NCBI GenBank assembly: GCA_905221605.1
Contig: CAJNDS010002773.1
Span: forward strand, 136,367-198,366
Length of the DNA: 62,000 nt
Direction: 5' to 3'
From: Symbiodinium natans
Taxonomy: Eukaryota; Sar; Dinophyceae; Suessiales; Symbiodiniaceae
Under the pieces are notes generated by a model. The model was not told the DNA's origin and did no database searches. It worked only from the letters and a program-made list of their open reading frames with translations. Made by a program: the position numbers and the translations under genes. This document shows, piece after piece, positions 1 to 12,340 of this stretch. How positions within the stretch are numbered: position 1 is the stretch's first letter; each line of letters begins with the position of its first letter.

Positions 1-3000
1 GAATCCCAATGTCCACCGCCCGGATCGTTGCATGCTGGCGTTTGGGAGGTGCGCAACATCTTGCACGCACCACCTTCCGATGTCGGATAGGACTCAGACA
101 AGGAACCAGTAGGATTCCAAATGAACCCAAAACAGTCGGTCGCCCCGATGCACTCATCTTTGCATCCACCAAATGTCGTTGCTGACATCGTTGCGGAGTC
201 GTACGGCTGGCACAACGTGTTACTGTGGTGCGTCCATGATGCCGATGATGCCCCAGCAGCCTTGCGGGTAGGGCCACGGGTTTCAACAAGACTCATATGT
301 GCTTTGAAGCACACTTGCGCGGCTACAAAAAGCGTGGGGGTTGGGGGGGGGGGGGGGGGGGGGCAGTCCCCCCGCAAACACAATGCTCACATGATGGGTT
401 TCAACAAGATTCATACTCGCATGGACTAAAACAAGCGCGAGGGGTCTTGACCAAGCGGAAGCCCGGTTAACTAGAACACTGGTAAAACAAAGTTGGCTCT
501 AGAAAAACATATCTGTCAAGTCAGCACTCTCCTCTAGTCCTTTGCGAGCCTTAGAACTGCGAACATTACTGACAAGTGGCCGCGTCGTCATTTTAATTCT
601 TTCGGACACCCGGCAATACTCAACGTATTGCGACTGGGGTGGAAACCCTTCCCTTTTGAGGTGGTGAGCAAGGCTTCAAGGATTCTGCAAAATCACCTTC
701 TATTTTCGGCTTCGGCGCCACACGTCCAATCAGAATGGTCACCACTCAAGCTTGCACGCTCGCCTGGGCCAAGCAGGCCGAAGCCAGGAGCACGAGGGCT
801 CCACGCCTTCGGAAGAAGCGCAAAAGAAGCCTATTGATGCAGCATATACATAGAAAGGATCTCAAGCATCCGACTCCGATTCAATATTCACCTTGGGAGG
901 CTTGCTTCTCTGTTAAGACTCTGTTATAGCACTCGTCCCAAGATTGTGCCCGGGCAACGCTTAACTCTGATGGATGGATGGTTCTGATGGAGGTCGTGTT
1001 CACGGACCCACGGAAGAAAGCCCCAGCCTGAAGCTCAGGCCACCCGCGCTGCTGCCGTGCCGTGCTTGCTCCTGGAATGGTCATCCCAACCGGCATGGAA
1101 TTGCAACCTCGAATAACTTGCAAGGCTCCCATCATCCGTGGAATAACTCTACCGGAATTGCTGGCCGGTGCCTGGCACTCCGTGTCCGCTAGCCAGGCCA
1201 GTCCTGGAGCACTACCGCAAGCTGCTTTGCGCAAATCCCCAAACATCCCTCAGATCTCAAAGGCCTGATCTGCCCATGGCATTAGCCCTCGGCGAGCTGT
1301 CAAGCCTCGAACGTGCGGGCTTCGGGGATCCAAGTGTGCAAAAGGCCTAATCCGCTGTCGAAGTGGATTCTTTAGTTGGGACACCTGTATTGATGAGGGT
1401 GAGGAGGAAACGTTCAACGTTAGTATCAGTAACATATGTGTTATACGTTACTTGTTGCAGCGAGTGGGCATGGAGCAAGAGACCCCAAGCCCCAAGCCCG
1501 ACCCAAAACAAACAACGTTTGGGGTACAGGGTGGAAACAAGTCTGAATGGGCCATTTTTTCCAAGCCCAACTGCCAAGTCTGATAGGAGCCACGGACCTG
1601 AATGCAGAAAAGGTTACGTCGTGAACATGGCAAACGCAATGCCCGACAAGCATGATATAGAATAGACACAAGTTCACAATTCAACTCGTCTGCGACAACC
1701 TCGGCCGGCCTCGAGGGCACAGAGCGCAGTGTGGAAGCCCTGGGTTTTCCAGCCATTTTCGCGCGCTGGCTCTCCTGGGCTGCAAAGAGGCGATGTGAAA
1801 GCCATGATCCTGGCACAAGTCCTGCTAACTTTGCACAGCTGCTTACACACCTACAAAGTCACACTCTCTGCGAAATGCGTTCAAGGTTTTCAAGAAACAC
1901 AAGTAAAGCCAGGTTTGAGGTGAGGACGGTGAGGGCCCAGGGAAGTGAAACGTTAGCACGCTGCCCAAGGTCGCACGGATTCCGTACGACAAGGAGCGTA
2001 GCACTGTATTATTTTGCTTCTCTTCGAGCCATGAACACATTCCGGACAGCAGACAAGCGTGCATGTCTAGCGGTATCTCCTACGAGCCTTATAAGGCTTT
2101 CAGTTCAGGGGAGCCTGGCCCGCTAGACCCCCCAAAAAAAGGAATGCTTGAGTTGAGACCACACATGACGCAGCGTCAATCGTTTCCTTGCAACCAGGAA
2201 CCAGCTGATGAGCAGCGTACCCTTCGAGTTGAGTGGTTGTGCTTATGTCCCAGCGTGGGGTAGCGCTTTTTTCCCGATGAACAGGCAGGGCGCAAACCTT
2301 CCGGACCTGCTCCTCGGCTGCTACGTCAAGCAGGAGAGCCCCGACCTTGCCATCCGAAACAGAAACTTCGCAAGATGTGGCTTATGGGGTTTAGGAGGCT
2401 TTTCGCCCGGGGCTTGGCAAAAGTATTCCAGCTGCCACGGGCCAAGACAAATGCTCAAGATGCTTGTGTTTTTGCGCGCACGTGGGCTTCGCGCGTTCTG
2501 TAGACCTGCATGCGTGTTTTCCGGCACTGCGCAGCACAGCTTGTGGAAGTCTCCGCCTATCGCCAGGCTCTGATGCCCGCGACGACAGCTGTACAGAAAT
2601 GGGACCTCCCCACCGTGCGCGTAGCCCGTGAGGACTCGTGCAGCAGGAAACACAGCTGCATGCACTTGCTGCAAGAGGCGAAATTCGGTCAGCAGGCTTT
2701 GAGACCCGCGACGTCGGCTATACAAGGCAGGCGCACTTGTCACTCAAGAAGACAAGAGGCCTTTTTGGTTCGCAGTCAGTCTGGAGCACATACGCATGAA
2801 CACATAAGCATCCCGAACACAAGCAGCATCAAATCGGGAACTCTGGCTCGCAGAGAGTGAGTTGCTTGAGACGCTTCGGGTTAGTTGGGTTTCATAGCTT
2901 CGTCGTGATCCAAGATGACTCTTTGAAAAGAGCTGGGGCTTCCATGCTCAGCAGGACCCGGAAGCCATTCTTACCGTCAAACATCATTTGACGGCACACA

Positions 3001-3180
3001 GCTTCAATTGGCTGAACCTGCTTAAACCATGTTCGCTGTCCCCCAAGTCCTGCAGAAGCTACTTGCCCCTCAACACTTGCAAATACACAGAAATTAAAGG
3101 CTGCATCAAGAACCAGATCTCATTCATCCAACGTGCATCAATGAGGTTGGTCATGAAGCCAGCAACTAAGCCTTGGTTTC
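1..3180. other. No recognisable gene; degenerate sequence with a poly-G run
   Basis: I find no open frame here with convincing protein texture or a known motif. A run of 21 G lies at 343-363. Two loosely similar segments near 2,540-2,600 and 2,690-2,740 (both containing CCCGCGACG followed by a TCGGCTATACA / ACAGCTGTACA motif) may be an old local duplication. Frames up to about 140 codons occur on both strands, but they overlap one another and none stands out. Confidence 0.5.
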
Positions 3181-3186
3181 GTACCG

Positions 3187-4060
3187 ATGTCCGTAGCAGC
3201 GCTGTTGAAGAGCCGTAACGCTGCTGCTATTTACTGCTACTGCAGCTCCTACGATGACGACGACTACTACAGTTACTGCAGTAACTGCTTCTTCTACGTT
3301 GGGGAAGAGGTCTGTTCTTTGAAGCTATGGCTTTCTTCTTGCGTTTACACGCATGATTTTTTCCCTGCGCCTTTGTTGATTCCAGCTTCCTCTCCAGGCT
3401 TGGTTTTATCTTCTCTGCGTGTGTTCGGCTTCTTGGCTCTGCTCCTTCACACTGTTTTGGGTCACATGGTTCCTGCAGTCAAGGCACTGTCTCCAGTCCG
3501 TTTTTATTTGGCTTTCACCACTTGTCTGAAAATTCCGCCCACTTTGGTTTTGCGCAGGCCCTTCTTTGACTCATGTGCTTGTGGGGTCTGGGAGTTTGCT
3601 GGTTATGTTTATTTGGAGTGGAGTATTTCCGCCGTATGCCGTGAGAGCCTTTCGTGCGAGGGCTTTGCGTTTCCCATGGAAGGCTGGGCTTGCGTTAGGG
3701 AGGGTGAGGGGAGGGGAAGGTGGGGGTGGATGGAGGGGGGGATTATCGTTCTGCTTGCAGTAGTTTTACATTTAGAACTTTGAAAGGGAGTGGCCTTTGG
3801 GCAACGTAAAGAAAAGGAAAACAAACACCTTGAACATGCTAAAACGACATATGACATATGTTTGCGTACGAAGCAAAACATGCAGTCCACTACCACCCGT
3901 GCCCTTGCTGCGGCTCCTGCTTCGGCTGCTTCTGCTGCTGCTGCCACCACCACTACTGCTGCTACCACTACTGACTGCTACTACCGAAAAAAAACAGCTA
4001 CTGCTACTCCTGCTAGGACGGCTACGAACTGCTGCCGTACTGTTTGGGCCGGCTGGATGA
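3187..4060. repeat. Triplet-biased low-complexity stretch (CTG/CTA/GAC)
   Basis: Imperfect runs of CTG, CTA, GAC and CAC triplets occur at about 3,215-3,290 and 3,890-4,060. They keep several frames open at once, including a 198-codon frame from 3,187 and frames of 87-119 codons on both strands. The encoded texture (runs of Tyr/Asp, Leu, Ser or Thr/Ala depending on frame) is what triplet slippage produces, so I do not call a gene. Confidence 0.5.
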
Positions 4061-5331
4061 GGAAGAGGAGGGAAAGATGAGCTGGGAGAGAGGATCTCTG
4101 AAAACACGTATGGAAGTGTAGGTTCGGCTGGGGATGTGCAGGTGAAGGATGACAGCTCATAGACTCATGGCGCTATTGTTTGGGTTGCGGGCATGGGTCC
4201 AGTGGATTTGAGGTTGGACATTGGAGGTTTGAACTTGTGGTTCCACCAGGGCAAGCTAGAGAACAAAGGTCGATGGTGCGGAGGAGTCAAGACTGCCTTC
4301 GCCTTTTCTTTGTTCTGGCTCTCCCCCCGGCCTCCACAAAGTGAAGTGGGAAATCCTGCTCGTCCGGAAAGTCTATGAGGTGGTAGCCACCATAGGCGAA
4401 GAAGTGTTCCCTGCGAACGCCGTTCCGATCCTGCAACAATAAGCCCTAAACCGCATTAACCCCCCCCCCCCCAACCTTACGTAAGACTTCAGGCCTCATG
4501 CAACTTCAGAACCCTAAGCCCTCCAAACCCTAAAGCATCCTGTCTCCCCCCTCCCCCCCCCGGCCCCCCCAACCCTATATGTAAGACTTCCCAAGGGTCT
4601 CAGCCAACTTACAGACCCCCCGGTGCCTGAACTTGGGCACGCGGGAACTGATGAGCATGGCGGTTCACGTCAGTGAACCATTCCGGGCTCCAGCGCACGA
4701 TGGCCACCGTCCTTTGCACTCTTTTCCGTTCTCTTATACTCAGAATTGTGTTAGATTACAAGTTGGCTCTGAGTGGTGTTGCCTCGCCACAGCGGCAAAG
4801 AAAGCCATAGCCACTCGTTTGTTCGAACCTTCTGCACAATTATCCGATGAGGCTGCTCATCGCATGCCGACGGAGCGAGCATTCAGTACAGTACGCTATG
4901 TACCCTAAATACCCTAAATACAAGAAATACCCTAAATACCCTAAACCCTAAACCGGATCCCAAAGCAGAGCGGCTGCAAACCCCGTTGCGCCTGGGAGTT
5001 CTGCGGCGCGCCCGGACCTGACGCAGGAGGGCTCCGCTGCGCGCCAGGGCCTCTCGCACAAGGACCTCTCGCACAAGGACCTCCTGGCGAATGACCTGGC
5101 GCATTTGTTTTGGCTCTGGGATGCGTCTTCAAGCTTTAAGGGGAAGCAGGAATTAGCAACAATGTCAGCATCAACCCGGACCCGAGGAAGTCTCTACTAC
5201 TGCACCTCATGGAAGCCAGGGTAACCCAGCATTCCGCGATGGTCGACACCAGTCATCTGACAAAGGCGATACCTCGGACACGGGTTCACAATGATCTTTT
5301 CATCACTTGGGGACAAACAACCAACCACCTT

Positions 5332-5410
5332 GACTAGTTCATGATTGGGAGAGTACTTAAAAAAATCTATTCCCTATTCAGTTTAAGACCCTTACAATTC
5401 TGAAATGTTG
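5332..5410 (-). repeat. Truncated copy of the dispersed intron-like element (family I)
   Basis: This resembles the first two thirds of the elements at 47,145-47,276 and 60,994-61,137. Shared landmarks in order are CTAGTTCATG(G/A)TTGGGA, a run of A, a T-rich stretch, TTTAAGAC and AAATGTT. The homology ends where a very long C tract begins. Orientation is given relative to the copy that acts as an intron in the minus-strand gene at 61 kb. Confidence 0.5.
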
Positions 5411-5436
5411 CCCCCCTCCCTCCCCCCCCCCCCCCT

Positions 5437-5468
<32 letters not shown>

Positions 5469-5505
5469 CCCCCCCCTCCCCCCCCCCCTCCCCCCCCCCC
5501 CCCCT

Positions 5506-5536
<31 letters not shown>

Positions 5537-5553
5537 CCCCCCCCCCTCTCCCC
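5407..5553. repeat. C-homopolymer tract with scattered T
   Basis: About 147 bases of nearly pure C broken by single T residues. It creates spurious proline/serine (plus) and glycine/glutamate (minus) frames. It is G-rich on the minus strand and could form G-quadruplexes. The length in an assembly is likely to be unreliable. Confidence 0.85.
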
Positions 5554-6090
5554 CAGAAATCACAGCTTGGGCTTACAACTTGGAGGTTTCCTTTCATAGG
5601 TACCCCCTTCGAACCTCCCATCGTAGAAATCCCTTCTTGCAGAGGGATCCAGAACAAGCGAGGCTCAGAACGCCAAGTGTAGTGCATCCACGGCGCTCCG
5701 TGTCTCTCGAGACCCACCGCCGAGAAAATCCCAGGCTCTCCTCTGGCACGGTCCCATCGCCGTGAGGAACCTTGCAGGATGAAAGACCACTTCTCTGGTC
5801 AGCTTGGGGAGGAACTCAAACAAGGCGCTGCAGGGGTTATTTTTTGGGGGGCTCAATGGTTAGAGTAAGACTTTGGGAATACTAGTTTAGTATGAATTTA
5901 TATACAGGGGCAATAAGGAGACTATATTTCTAATCATTCATGATGCAGGGTTTCGTGGGGTGAGGGAGCAAGAAGCAACTATTTTAGCAGACCCGTTGTT
6001 GAAGCAATTCCTCTTGACGGCATGCTGTCATTTTTTACAGCAAGCCAGCACGGCTTTCAAGAGCCGGTGGGGAGGGGGGAGGCTTGGGCT

Positions 6091-6372
6091 TTCTTTCTTT
6101 CTTTCTTTCGCGTGGCCTGGAGCAGGCCCCCACCCCCCCACGCGCAGTGCGCACTTTCCTTCTTTTTCTCTTTATTTCTTTATTTGTTTTCTTTCGTTGT
6201 TTTTTCTTTTCTTTTCTTTTCTGTTAGTTTCTTTTCTTTTATTATTTTCTTTTCTTGTCCTTTGCTTTCTTTTCGTTTCTGTTCTGTTCTTTTCTTTTCT
6301 TTTCCTTTCTTTTCCTTTCTTTCATTCCTTCTATTGTTTTCTCTCTCCCTCTCTAACTTTCTTTCCTTTTGA
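6091..6372. repeat. Polypyrimidine (TTTCT)n tract
   Basis: An imperfect TTTCTTTTC-type repeat of about 280 bases. It yields long Phe/Ser/Leu-rich frames on the plus strand that I regard as artefacts. Nothing else is recognisable nearby. Confidence 0.8.
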
Positions 6373-6469
6373 GGTTTAAAGTTCCTCCTCCCGGGTTCGG
6401 GCTGTGGCCAGCTGGGGAGTAGTCTGCTGAACCTGCAACCCCTTTAAGCTACCAGTACTATTCGCTTAA

Positions 6470-7110
6470 GAACCCCCCCCCCCACCCGCACAAAATAAAA
6501 AAACCATAACCCCTATAATGCCCTTATAAGCAAGAATACTTGCCTTTTGTTCGGGTGCTTCTTCAGCGAAAAGCAGTTTATGAACAATGATCCCTATATT
6601 GCGCTTATCTGCAAGAACATTTGATTTTTTGTTCGGGTGCGAAGAGCAGTTGACACGACCGGGCCTTCAACAGCCCGTCCTGGACCTGAGCGCCATCCTG
6701 ACAGAGTTTCTGGATTTTTTTGGGTGTAGGGTTTAGGATTTAGGATTTAGGGTTTAGGGTTTAGGGTTTAGGGAGCTCCGAGCATATGGGGGTTTCGGGT
6801 TTAGGTACCTTATCGGGGTTCTGATAAAGGAATCCTGCTATTTGGGGGGCCTATATTTCCCCTAAACGAGGCCCCTTTTGCTTTCTGCAGCCGTCCTGGG
6901 GCCGGCGGAGCTTTGCACGCACGTCCAACTCCAGGACGGGGTACACCTCGTCACCATTGGGCGCAATGAGGCGTCCAAGCTTCCTTGGGAGTGGAGACTT
7001 TAGGCGTTTGGGGTTTAGGGTTTAGCGATGCTTTTCCTTGCCGAAAGTGCAACCCTCGGCCCCAAGCCACCTCCCTATCCTAGCCGGCTAATCAGGAAGG
7101 CTTTCTACGC
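6470..7110. other. Non-coding with a short TTTAGGG array
   Basis: Contains a short array of TTTAGGG units with TTTAGGA variants at about 6,725-6,771 and another remnant at 7,010-7,025. No coding signal was seen. The segment 6,806-6,865 (ending in CTATATTTCCCC) resembles the CCCTTATA-type hairpin elements only weakly. Confidence 0.5.
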
Positions 7111-7312
7111 GGTCTTTGGGGGTCCTTCTACAGGATACGGCTTTTCTACAAAGCTCTAGGATTCGTCTATACGGTGCATGGCTTCAAACTTCGTCATCCA
7201 GAGATAGAGACAGCGCAGACACGTCTGTTGCTACCTTAAGCGTGTGGGAAAAGGTTCCGGGGGCCGAGAGTTGTTTTCATGCATGCTGTATACTCTCCGG
7301 TACGAACTTCCT

Positions 7313-7681
7313 TCAGCCGTGTTTCGGCTGCACCGCCATTTGCATCATCGTGGGTACGTTGCAACCACGGATGTCCACCAGTCTGTTGAGAGGTGCTTCG
7401 CCCTCCCTGAGTGGGTCGTTGCGCAGCCTGCGCATAGCTGCACGGAGCTGCATGCAATTTTCTACGCGCAGGTAGTCCTCGGTCCGCAAAGGTTCATACG
7501 TCACGCCGTGCTCATCGAAGAACGAATCCGAGATTTGATTCGTGGCCGTGTAGTTCCGCGATCTCATGAGCTCTGCATATTCCAACCACCGGACATGCAC
7601 GATGAGGTGGCCAAGGGGCCGCGGACCAAGCCGCAGCCTCACGAAGCCCTGCCTCGCCATCTGGGCCAGAGCCTGCAGCAT
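7313..7681 (-). CDS. Hypothetical protein exon, unknown function
   Basis: A 122-codon minus-strand frame opens with ATG and has a balanced, charged protein texture in its second half (for example DEHGVTYEPLRTEDYLRVEN and then a run of Arg/Leu/Asp), unlike the overlapping plus-strand frame. No domain is recognised. It may be one exon of a split gene, because the frames just upstream (7,700-8,104) look less convincing. It could also be a chance frame; the opposite strand is open for 161 codons. Confidence 0.35.
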   Translation of the reverse strand: MLQALAQMARQGFVRLRLGPRPLGHLIVHVRWLEYAELMRSRNYTATNQISDSFFDEHGVTYEPLRTEDYLRVENCMQLRAAMRRLRNDPLREGEAPLNRLVDIRGCNVPTMMQMAVQPKHG

Positions 7682-9008
7682 GGCGGAGGGTATGCAGATT
7701 CAAACTCGAACTTGCACTTCGTGATGTAGCAGTCGCTCTCCTACTAGTAACGAAGCGACGGAGATGCGAAGCACTGGTTGGCCTGATCTCGGGTCGAATG
7801 TATCGCTGCGTGATGTGTTTATAGGACAGAGTGCATCGTCGCTGATCGTAAATGTACGCCATCTAGTATGACAACCTTGTAGACACAACAGAGACGACAC
7901 CACACAGCAGCGAAAGAAAAACACGAGAGGGCAGAGAGCTCGTCCATGAGTGTGGGAAGGGGGAGTTGGCGCTGTGGCGCTAGCCCTGAAGTTTAACCAT
8001 TCCAGCTGAGACATCCGACCAAGCAGCGCGGCAAGACTCAGGACAGAGATGTGATTTCTAGGTTCTAACTTAACTGACGCCGAGCTAGACCTCCAATGAC
8101 CCACGTGGCTGCGTTTCAGTGCTACTGCTAGTTGGCTAAAGGCACTCGTCTTGGGTAAAGCCGTTCACCCCAAGCCCTAAGCCATGGCTACTCTAACAGT
8201 GTGCGTGGCTTTTTGGCCGCAAACCGTGCGGCAGCCAATCAGTTCATCAGTCGATCAGCTGATCGGCTGGCACATCACTGCAGTGGGGGTGGGCTGGAGA
8301 GGGGGGTGGGGGTGGGCTGGTGGGATCGCAGATGCAACTGACCCCTACGCTCTAGGGCTTTAGGGCTTCTGGGCCTTCCGCCACCCCTTTAAATGACCCC
8401 ATCAGCCGATCGGCCGATCTGCCACTCAGCCGATCGGCTGATCGGCTGCAGCGTAAACACCAACTTTGCGCACACAAACCCTGAAGCCGGAACCCCTAAA
8501 CCCCTAAACCCTGAGCCCTACTTTAACGGTCGCTCAGCCCATCGGCCCCAGACCTGGCCTCTGCGACAGGCATCGCTTCTGTGCAGAGGAATTCAGAAAA
8601 GACCTCAACATCTTGCAAACACACACACACACACAAGGAAAATTATGGGTTTAGTGTTTCAGGTCTAGGGCTATAGGGTTTAGGGGTATATATATATAGG
8701 GGATTTTCAACGAGTAGGGGTCCCTTGTTGGGGGTGGTCCATTTCCTGGTTCATATAATGAGGAGACGACGTTTCCTACTAGGTGTGGGGGTTCTGTAAG
8801 GGGTACACTTCTGATGGTTTGGAATTTCCAGTATGGTATTTAACCCCCTCAAACCAGCTAAACATCCCGAAACATCCCTAAGGCATAGCCCGCCTCCCTT
8901 GCGGAGAGAATTCTGAGGCCCTAAAATTGGCCCTTCCTCACGCATCTTCAACAAAACCGTTCCACCGCTTCTCAAAGTCTGACCGACTAGAGTTGTGGTC
9001 TTGAACCT

Positions 9009-9077
9009 TACCTTAAGTTTTCCCTCGATCCTCCTTCAACTCCTACCTTAAGTTTTCCCTCGATCCTCCTTCAACTG
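9009..9077. repeat. Tandem duplication of about 33 bp
   Basis: Two copies of a unit reading TACCTTAAGTTTTCCCTCGA and then TCCTCCTTCAACT lie back to back, separated by CC. On the minus strand each copy ends in CTTAAGGTA, so a donor-like AAG|GTA is duplicated as well (the outer copy reads AAG|GTAAGG). The duplication is almost perfect and therefore recent. Confidence 0.75.
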
Positions 9078-9514
9078 AACTTGAGCGAATTCGCCAGCAG
9101 CTTCGCCCTGATGGTCGCCGTGGCTGGCAACTGCAGCGGGCCTTTTCGGGGGCCGTTTCGGGATTTCGGGTTCGGCGGCCGCGTTGCTTTAAGTCCCAAA
9201 GATCAGCGGCAAGAGACTTCCCCTGCTTTTCAGGGGGGGCGGGGGGAGGGGGCATGTGGTTCTCCCTTATAAGGCGACAGGACTGATGACTTACATGCAC
9301 CTCCTCACTCCGATCCAACGGCAACAAACGAGCCTCTGGAGCCTCTGTTCCAAGGTTTCGGGTTGAATGCTTTTGTGCTGTGGGCCTCTGGTGTACACCT
9401 GCTTCTTGATGGGAAGCAAGGCGAAACAAGGGGATGGTGGCTGAGAGTTGTGTCCTTTGTTCTGCTATGGGCTTTGCTGTGGGCATTGTTGTGGCGGTTT
9501 GCGTTGCTATCCTT

Positions 9515-10057
9515 CTCCTTTGAAGGATCGATGTCTAGCTCGGAGAAACTGCCACCCGGGCCTGGAAACTGCAAGATCTCATCGAACATAGCCTCCGGCT
9601 TTGCGACGACGATCTGGGGCCTTGCGTCTCGAGCCATGCGACCATGTAGGGCTTATAAGTTGGGATGTTCCCCCTTATACTTACAGTCCTTCTTCTGGAT
9701 TATAATGGGGGTGGGGGGGGGGGTACTATAATCCCAAATAGGGGTATCCTTTTGGGGCTCCTTTGAAAGGATGACATAGTACTTCGGGATTCCTTTAAGA
9801 GGATGATATAATATCTTGGGGTATATAAGGGGTAATTTTCGGAAATGCTCATGTGCACATTTTTTGCCACAATGCCACAATGGTGGTTTGCTTGCAAGGC
9901 TTGGGTGTTGACGACTTGAGGCCCTGATACAAGTGACTTGTACCAGCTTCAAAAGTCGAGTCGCCGCCCATTGCCCCAAGAGATTTCGAACATCGCCGTG
10001 ACCTGCGCTGGATACGCGACGAACACGATATTCGAGTCGAGCCCGGGCTGGTCTTCC
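9515..10057 (-). CDS. Two exon candidates of an unidentified gene
   Basis: Two short minus-strand pieces look coding. The first (about 9,975-10,057) begins after an AG|G acceptor and reads EDQPGLDSNIVFVAYPAQVT, followed by AMFEIS. The second (about 9,515-9,620) also begins after AAG|G and reads PQIVVAKPEAMFDEILQFPG. The two share an I-V-V-A-x-P-x-A-M-F-x-E-I pattern, which suggests repeated units in one protein. The space between them holds a CCCTTATA-type hairpin element (9,662-9,830) and would be intron. Outer ends are unresolved and no domain is recognised. Confidence 0.35.
9662..9830. mobile_element. Hairpin (MITE-like) element, family II, diverged copy
   Basis: Starts GGGATGTTCCCCCTTATAC like the better-defined copies at 55,025-55,114 and 57,570-57,664. 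A poly-G insert and a second AT-rich part follow, and the end (GGTATATAAGG) is only partly symmetrical. It lies between two exon candidates, so it could be intronic. Confidence 0.4.
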
Positions 10058-11138
10058 CTACTTCGTGTCTGAGTTTGGAAGAGGAGCCCCCCCAAAAACC
10101 CCCCAAAAAAAACCTAAAATGCAGATGCTGGGGCAGTCATGGTAGAAAGACGTCTACTTCATACTATACGTTTTTCGGCCGAACAAGAGCTAGTGGCGGA
10201 ATGTGTCTGACCTGCAAATAATGTGCTTCGACCTCTTAAGGGAAACTCTGGCAGAAGCCTCTCACGCGCAAAGCCACATGGCCACCCAGAACCACACATG
10301 TCGCCTTTCAACCCCCGAACGCGTAAACGCTAGGGGGTTGTACCTTGGACCCTGGCGGTTCTACCCTTGGGGAGCCTTTTTGAAGATTCTTAAGGTAGTA
10401 GAAGGGCCATACTTTGGGAGTCTTCAACTCCTTTGATAACCCGGTAAACCCTGTCTGCGCACCAGCCCATGCTGCAGCTGGTTGATCTCGAATCCACGCG
10501 GAGAGATCCGCAGCACCGGAACTGGCCACTGTGAGGGCTTTTCGGGAGTTGGAACTTCGGGGGGGGGGGGGGGGGGTAGCCAGCTTTCAAAGTGAGTATG
10601 GGCGTCGGCGATGCTGTGGGGGGGGGGGGGGGGGGGTAGCTTATTGAGGGCCCTTATGATCAGGGATCCTCATGTTTCGGAACCCCCTAAACCCTAAGTC
10701 CTTAACCGTGAACCTAAACCCTAAACCCCCAAGCGGCTACGTTCACGGAAGGTACCCTAGGGAACTTGAGCTGTGGGACTATCTAGGGATTGTCTTATCC
10801 CCCCAAAAAAGGTTAAAGGCTACCTACTCTACTACTACAAAAGGTTACCAAGGTTTAGGTTGGCTTTGGGGTCCTCTGAGGTGCACTCAAAATGTTGGTT
10901 TAGGGTCTGGTGAGTTTGGTGTTCAGGGCTTAGACTCGGAGAATCTGCAACACTTTCACCTCCCGTGAGGACAGACGCAAGCTGACAGGCAAACGGAACA
11001 ACAACCGGGACACTTTGCCACCCACATCTCCGAAGTGCGTGCAATCCTTCTGCCGCAACCCGGAGCCAGAACCTGCAATCTCAACTTCCTTGTGTTCAGC
11101 TGCCTCCCTAAACCCTCAACTTCGTTGCTGACCCAAAG

Positions 11139-11210
11139 AGTGTGCACTGTCAGTTCTATAAGGGGCTAAATTATCCCAAAAGTGCAAAGTGTACTCGTTC
11201 AGCTACTAAG
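11139..11210 (-). mobile_element. Short inverted-ended repeat, family III, copy 1
   Basis: On the plus strand it runs from AGTGTGCACTGTCAGTTCTA to AAGTGTACTCGTTCAGCTAC and matches 13,681-13,756 over its length. The ends form an imperfect inverted repeat around AGTG(T/C)ACTTT. Copy 2 begins at a strong splice donor, which suggests that the family can act as an intron. Confidence 0.5.
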
Positions 11211-11716
11211 TCAACCCGCAACCTTACTTCCGTGAGTTCAGCTGCTTCAACTCCCTCTCCCGACGCACCGAGCCTCGGCGACAATGAACGACCGCTTCCT
11301 CAGCCAAGCGGCCTCCCATGAAGCAAGGGCGGTTTAGGGTATATAGGGTTTATAGGGCTTTTAGGGTTTCTAGGGTTTGTAGGGTTTTTAGGGTTCCGAG
11401 GGTTTAGGGTTTCCCAAAAGAGTAGGATTCCCTTATAATATGGGCCCCAATAAGGTACGTCCCCTAATTTCGGAAACCCCCCCATACTTCAATTCCTAGG
11501 GAAAAAGACTGCGCGACACTCCGCTGATGCTGCGCTCACTTGGAGCTTTCGAAAAGGACCCGAGAGCCCTAAACCCCAAACCCTACTTGGAAGCCGTCTT
11601 GACTAAGGAAGTAGGGTTGGTAATGGGGGGCTTGGGGATTAGAATAGGGTGTCTAGGGGACACTGAGTAGACTTACTAAGTCCAAAGAGCTTCCGCCTAC
11701 ACATATTGACGCCAGT

Positions 11717-11780
11717 CTAAACCCTAAACCCTAAACCCTAAACCCTAAACCCTAAACCCTAAACCCTAAACCCTAAACCC
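11717..11780. repeat. Telomere-like array (CCCTAAA)9
   Basis: About nine perfect head-to-tail CCCTAAA units. It is interstitial: ordinary sequence continues on both sides. Confidence 0.95.
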
Positions 11781-12299
11781 CGAAGGAAGCATCTGCGCCG
11801 AGGCACCTTGGGGCATGTTCGTGGGCATGGAGGGCCAGGACTGCGCCAAGGCCCGGGCCTGCGCTCCGGCTTTGATTTAGGGGTTCTAGGCTTCTGGGGC
11901 TTAGGGGTTTAGGGTTCTAGGGTTTAGAGTCCTCTAGGGTTTAGGTTCTAGGGTGTTGGGGTTTTAGGGTTCGAGGGATGTAGAGGGTTTGGTGCCTGTG
12001 CGGTTTTCGGGTGCTGAACTGCGCGTAGAGTGAGCACGGTGCGCTGCAGGCTCCACAAGGCAGAGCCTCAACTGAAGCCGAAGATTTGCGCGCCGGTTTT
12101 CGTCCACCGTGCTCTATTGGGAGCCCACACCCCAAGGCTTCTCAGAACAGGCCTTACAGCCCTAAAGCCTAAAGCCTAAACCCCAAACCCTAAGAACAGC
12201 GCATGGAGCACTCTGGCGCACAAAAAGGAGCGAAACACGCCTGCGCCAAGTTCAAGATGCAGTCCGGCACGCCGAAATTCTCCCCACACCTTGGCGTTG

Positions 12300-12340
12300 G
12301 GGGGTTTAGGGTTTAGGGTTTAGGGTTTAGGGTTTAGGGT
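12300..12340. repeat. Telomere-like array (TTTAGGG)5
   Basis: Five perfect units on the plus strand, the opposite orientation to the array at 11.7 kb, grading into GGGTCTGGGGTTCAGG variants. Confidence 0.9.

Noticed and set aside
3187-3783. 198-codon plus-strand frame
   Set aside because: It starts in triplet-biased sequence and has no domain-like texture; the frame is kept open by the composition.
5105-5125. Relict dinoflagellate spliced-leader sequence (TTTTGGCTC)
   Set aside because: Only nine bases match and the flanking bases differ; a similar partial match (TGGCTCAAG on the minus strand near 42,095) is also too short.
5960-6379. Long Phe/Ser/Leu-rich frames suggesting a membrane protein
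   Set aside because: They are the direct translation of a polypyrimidine repeat.
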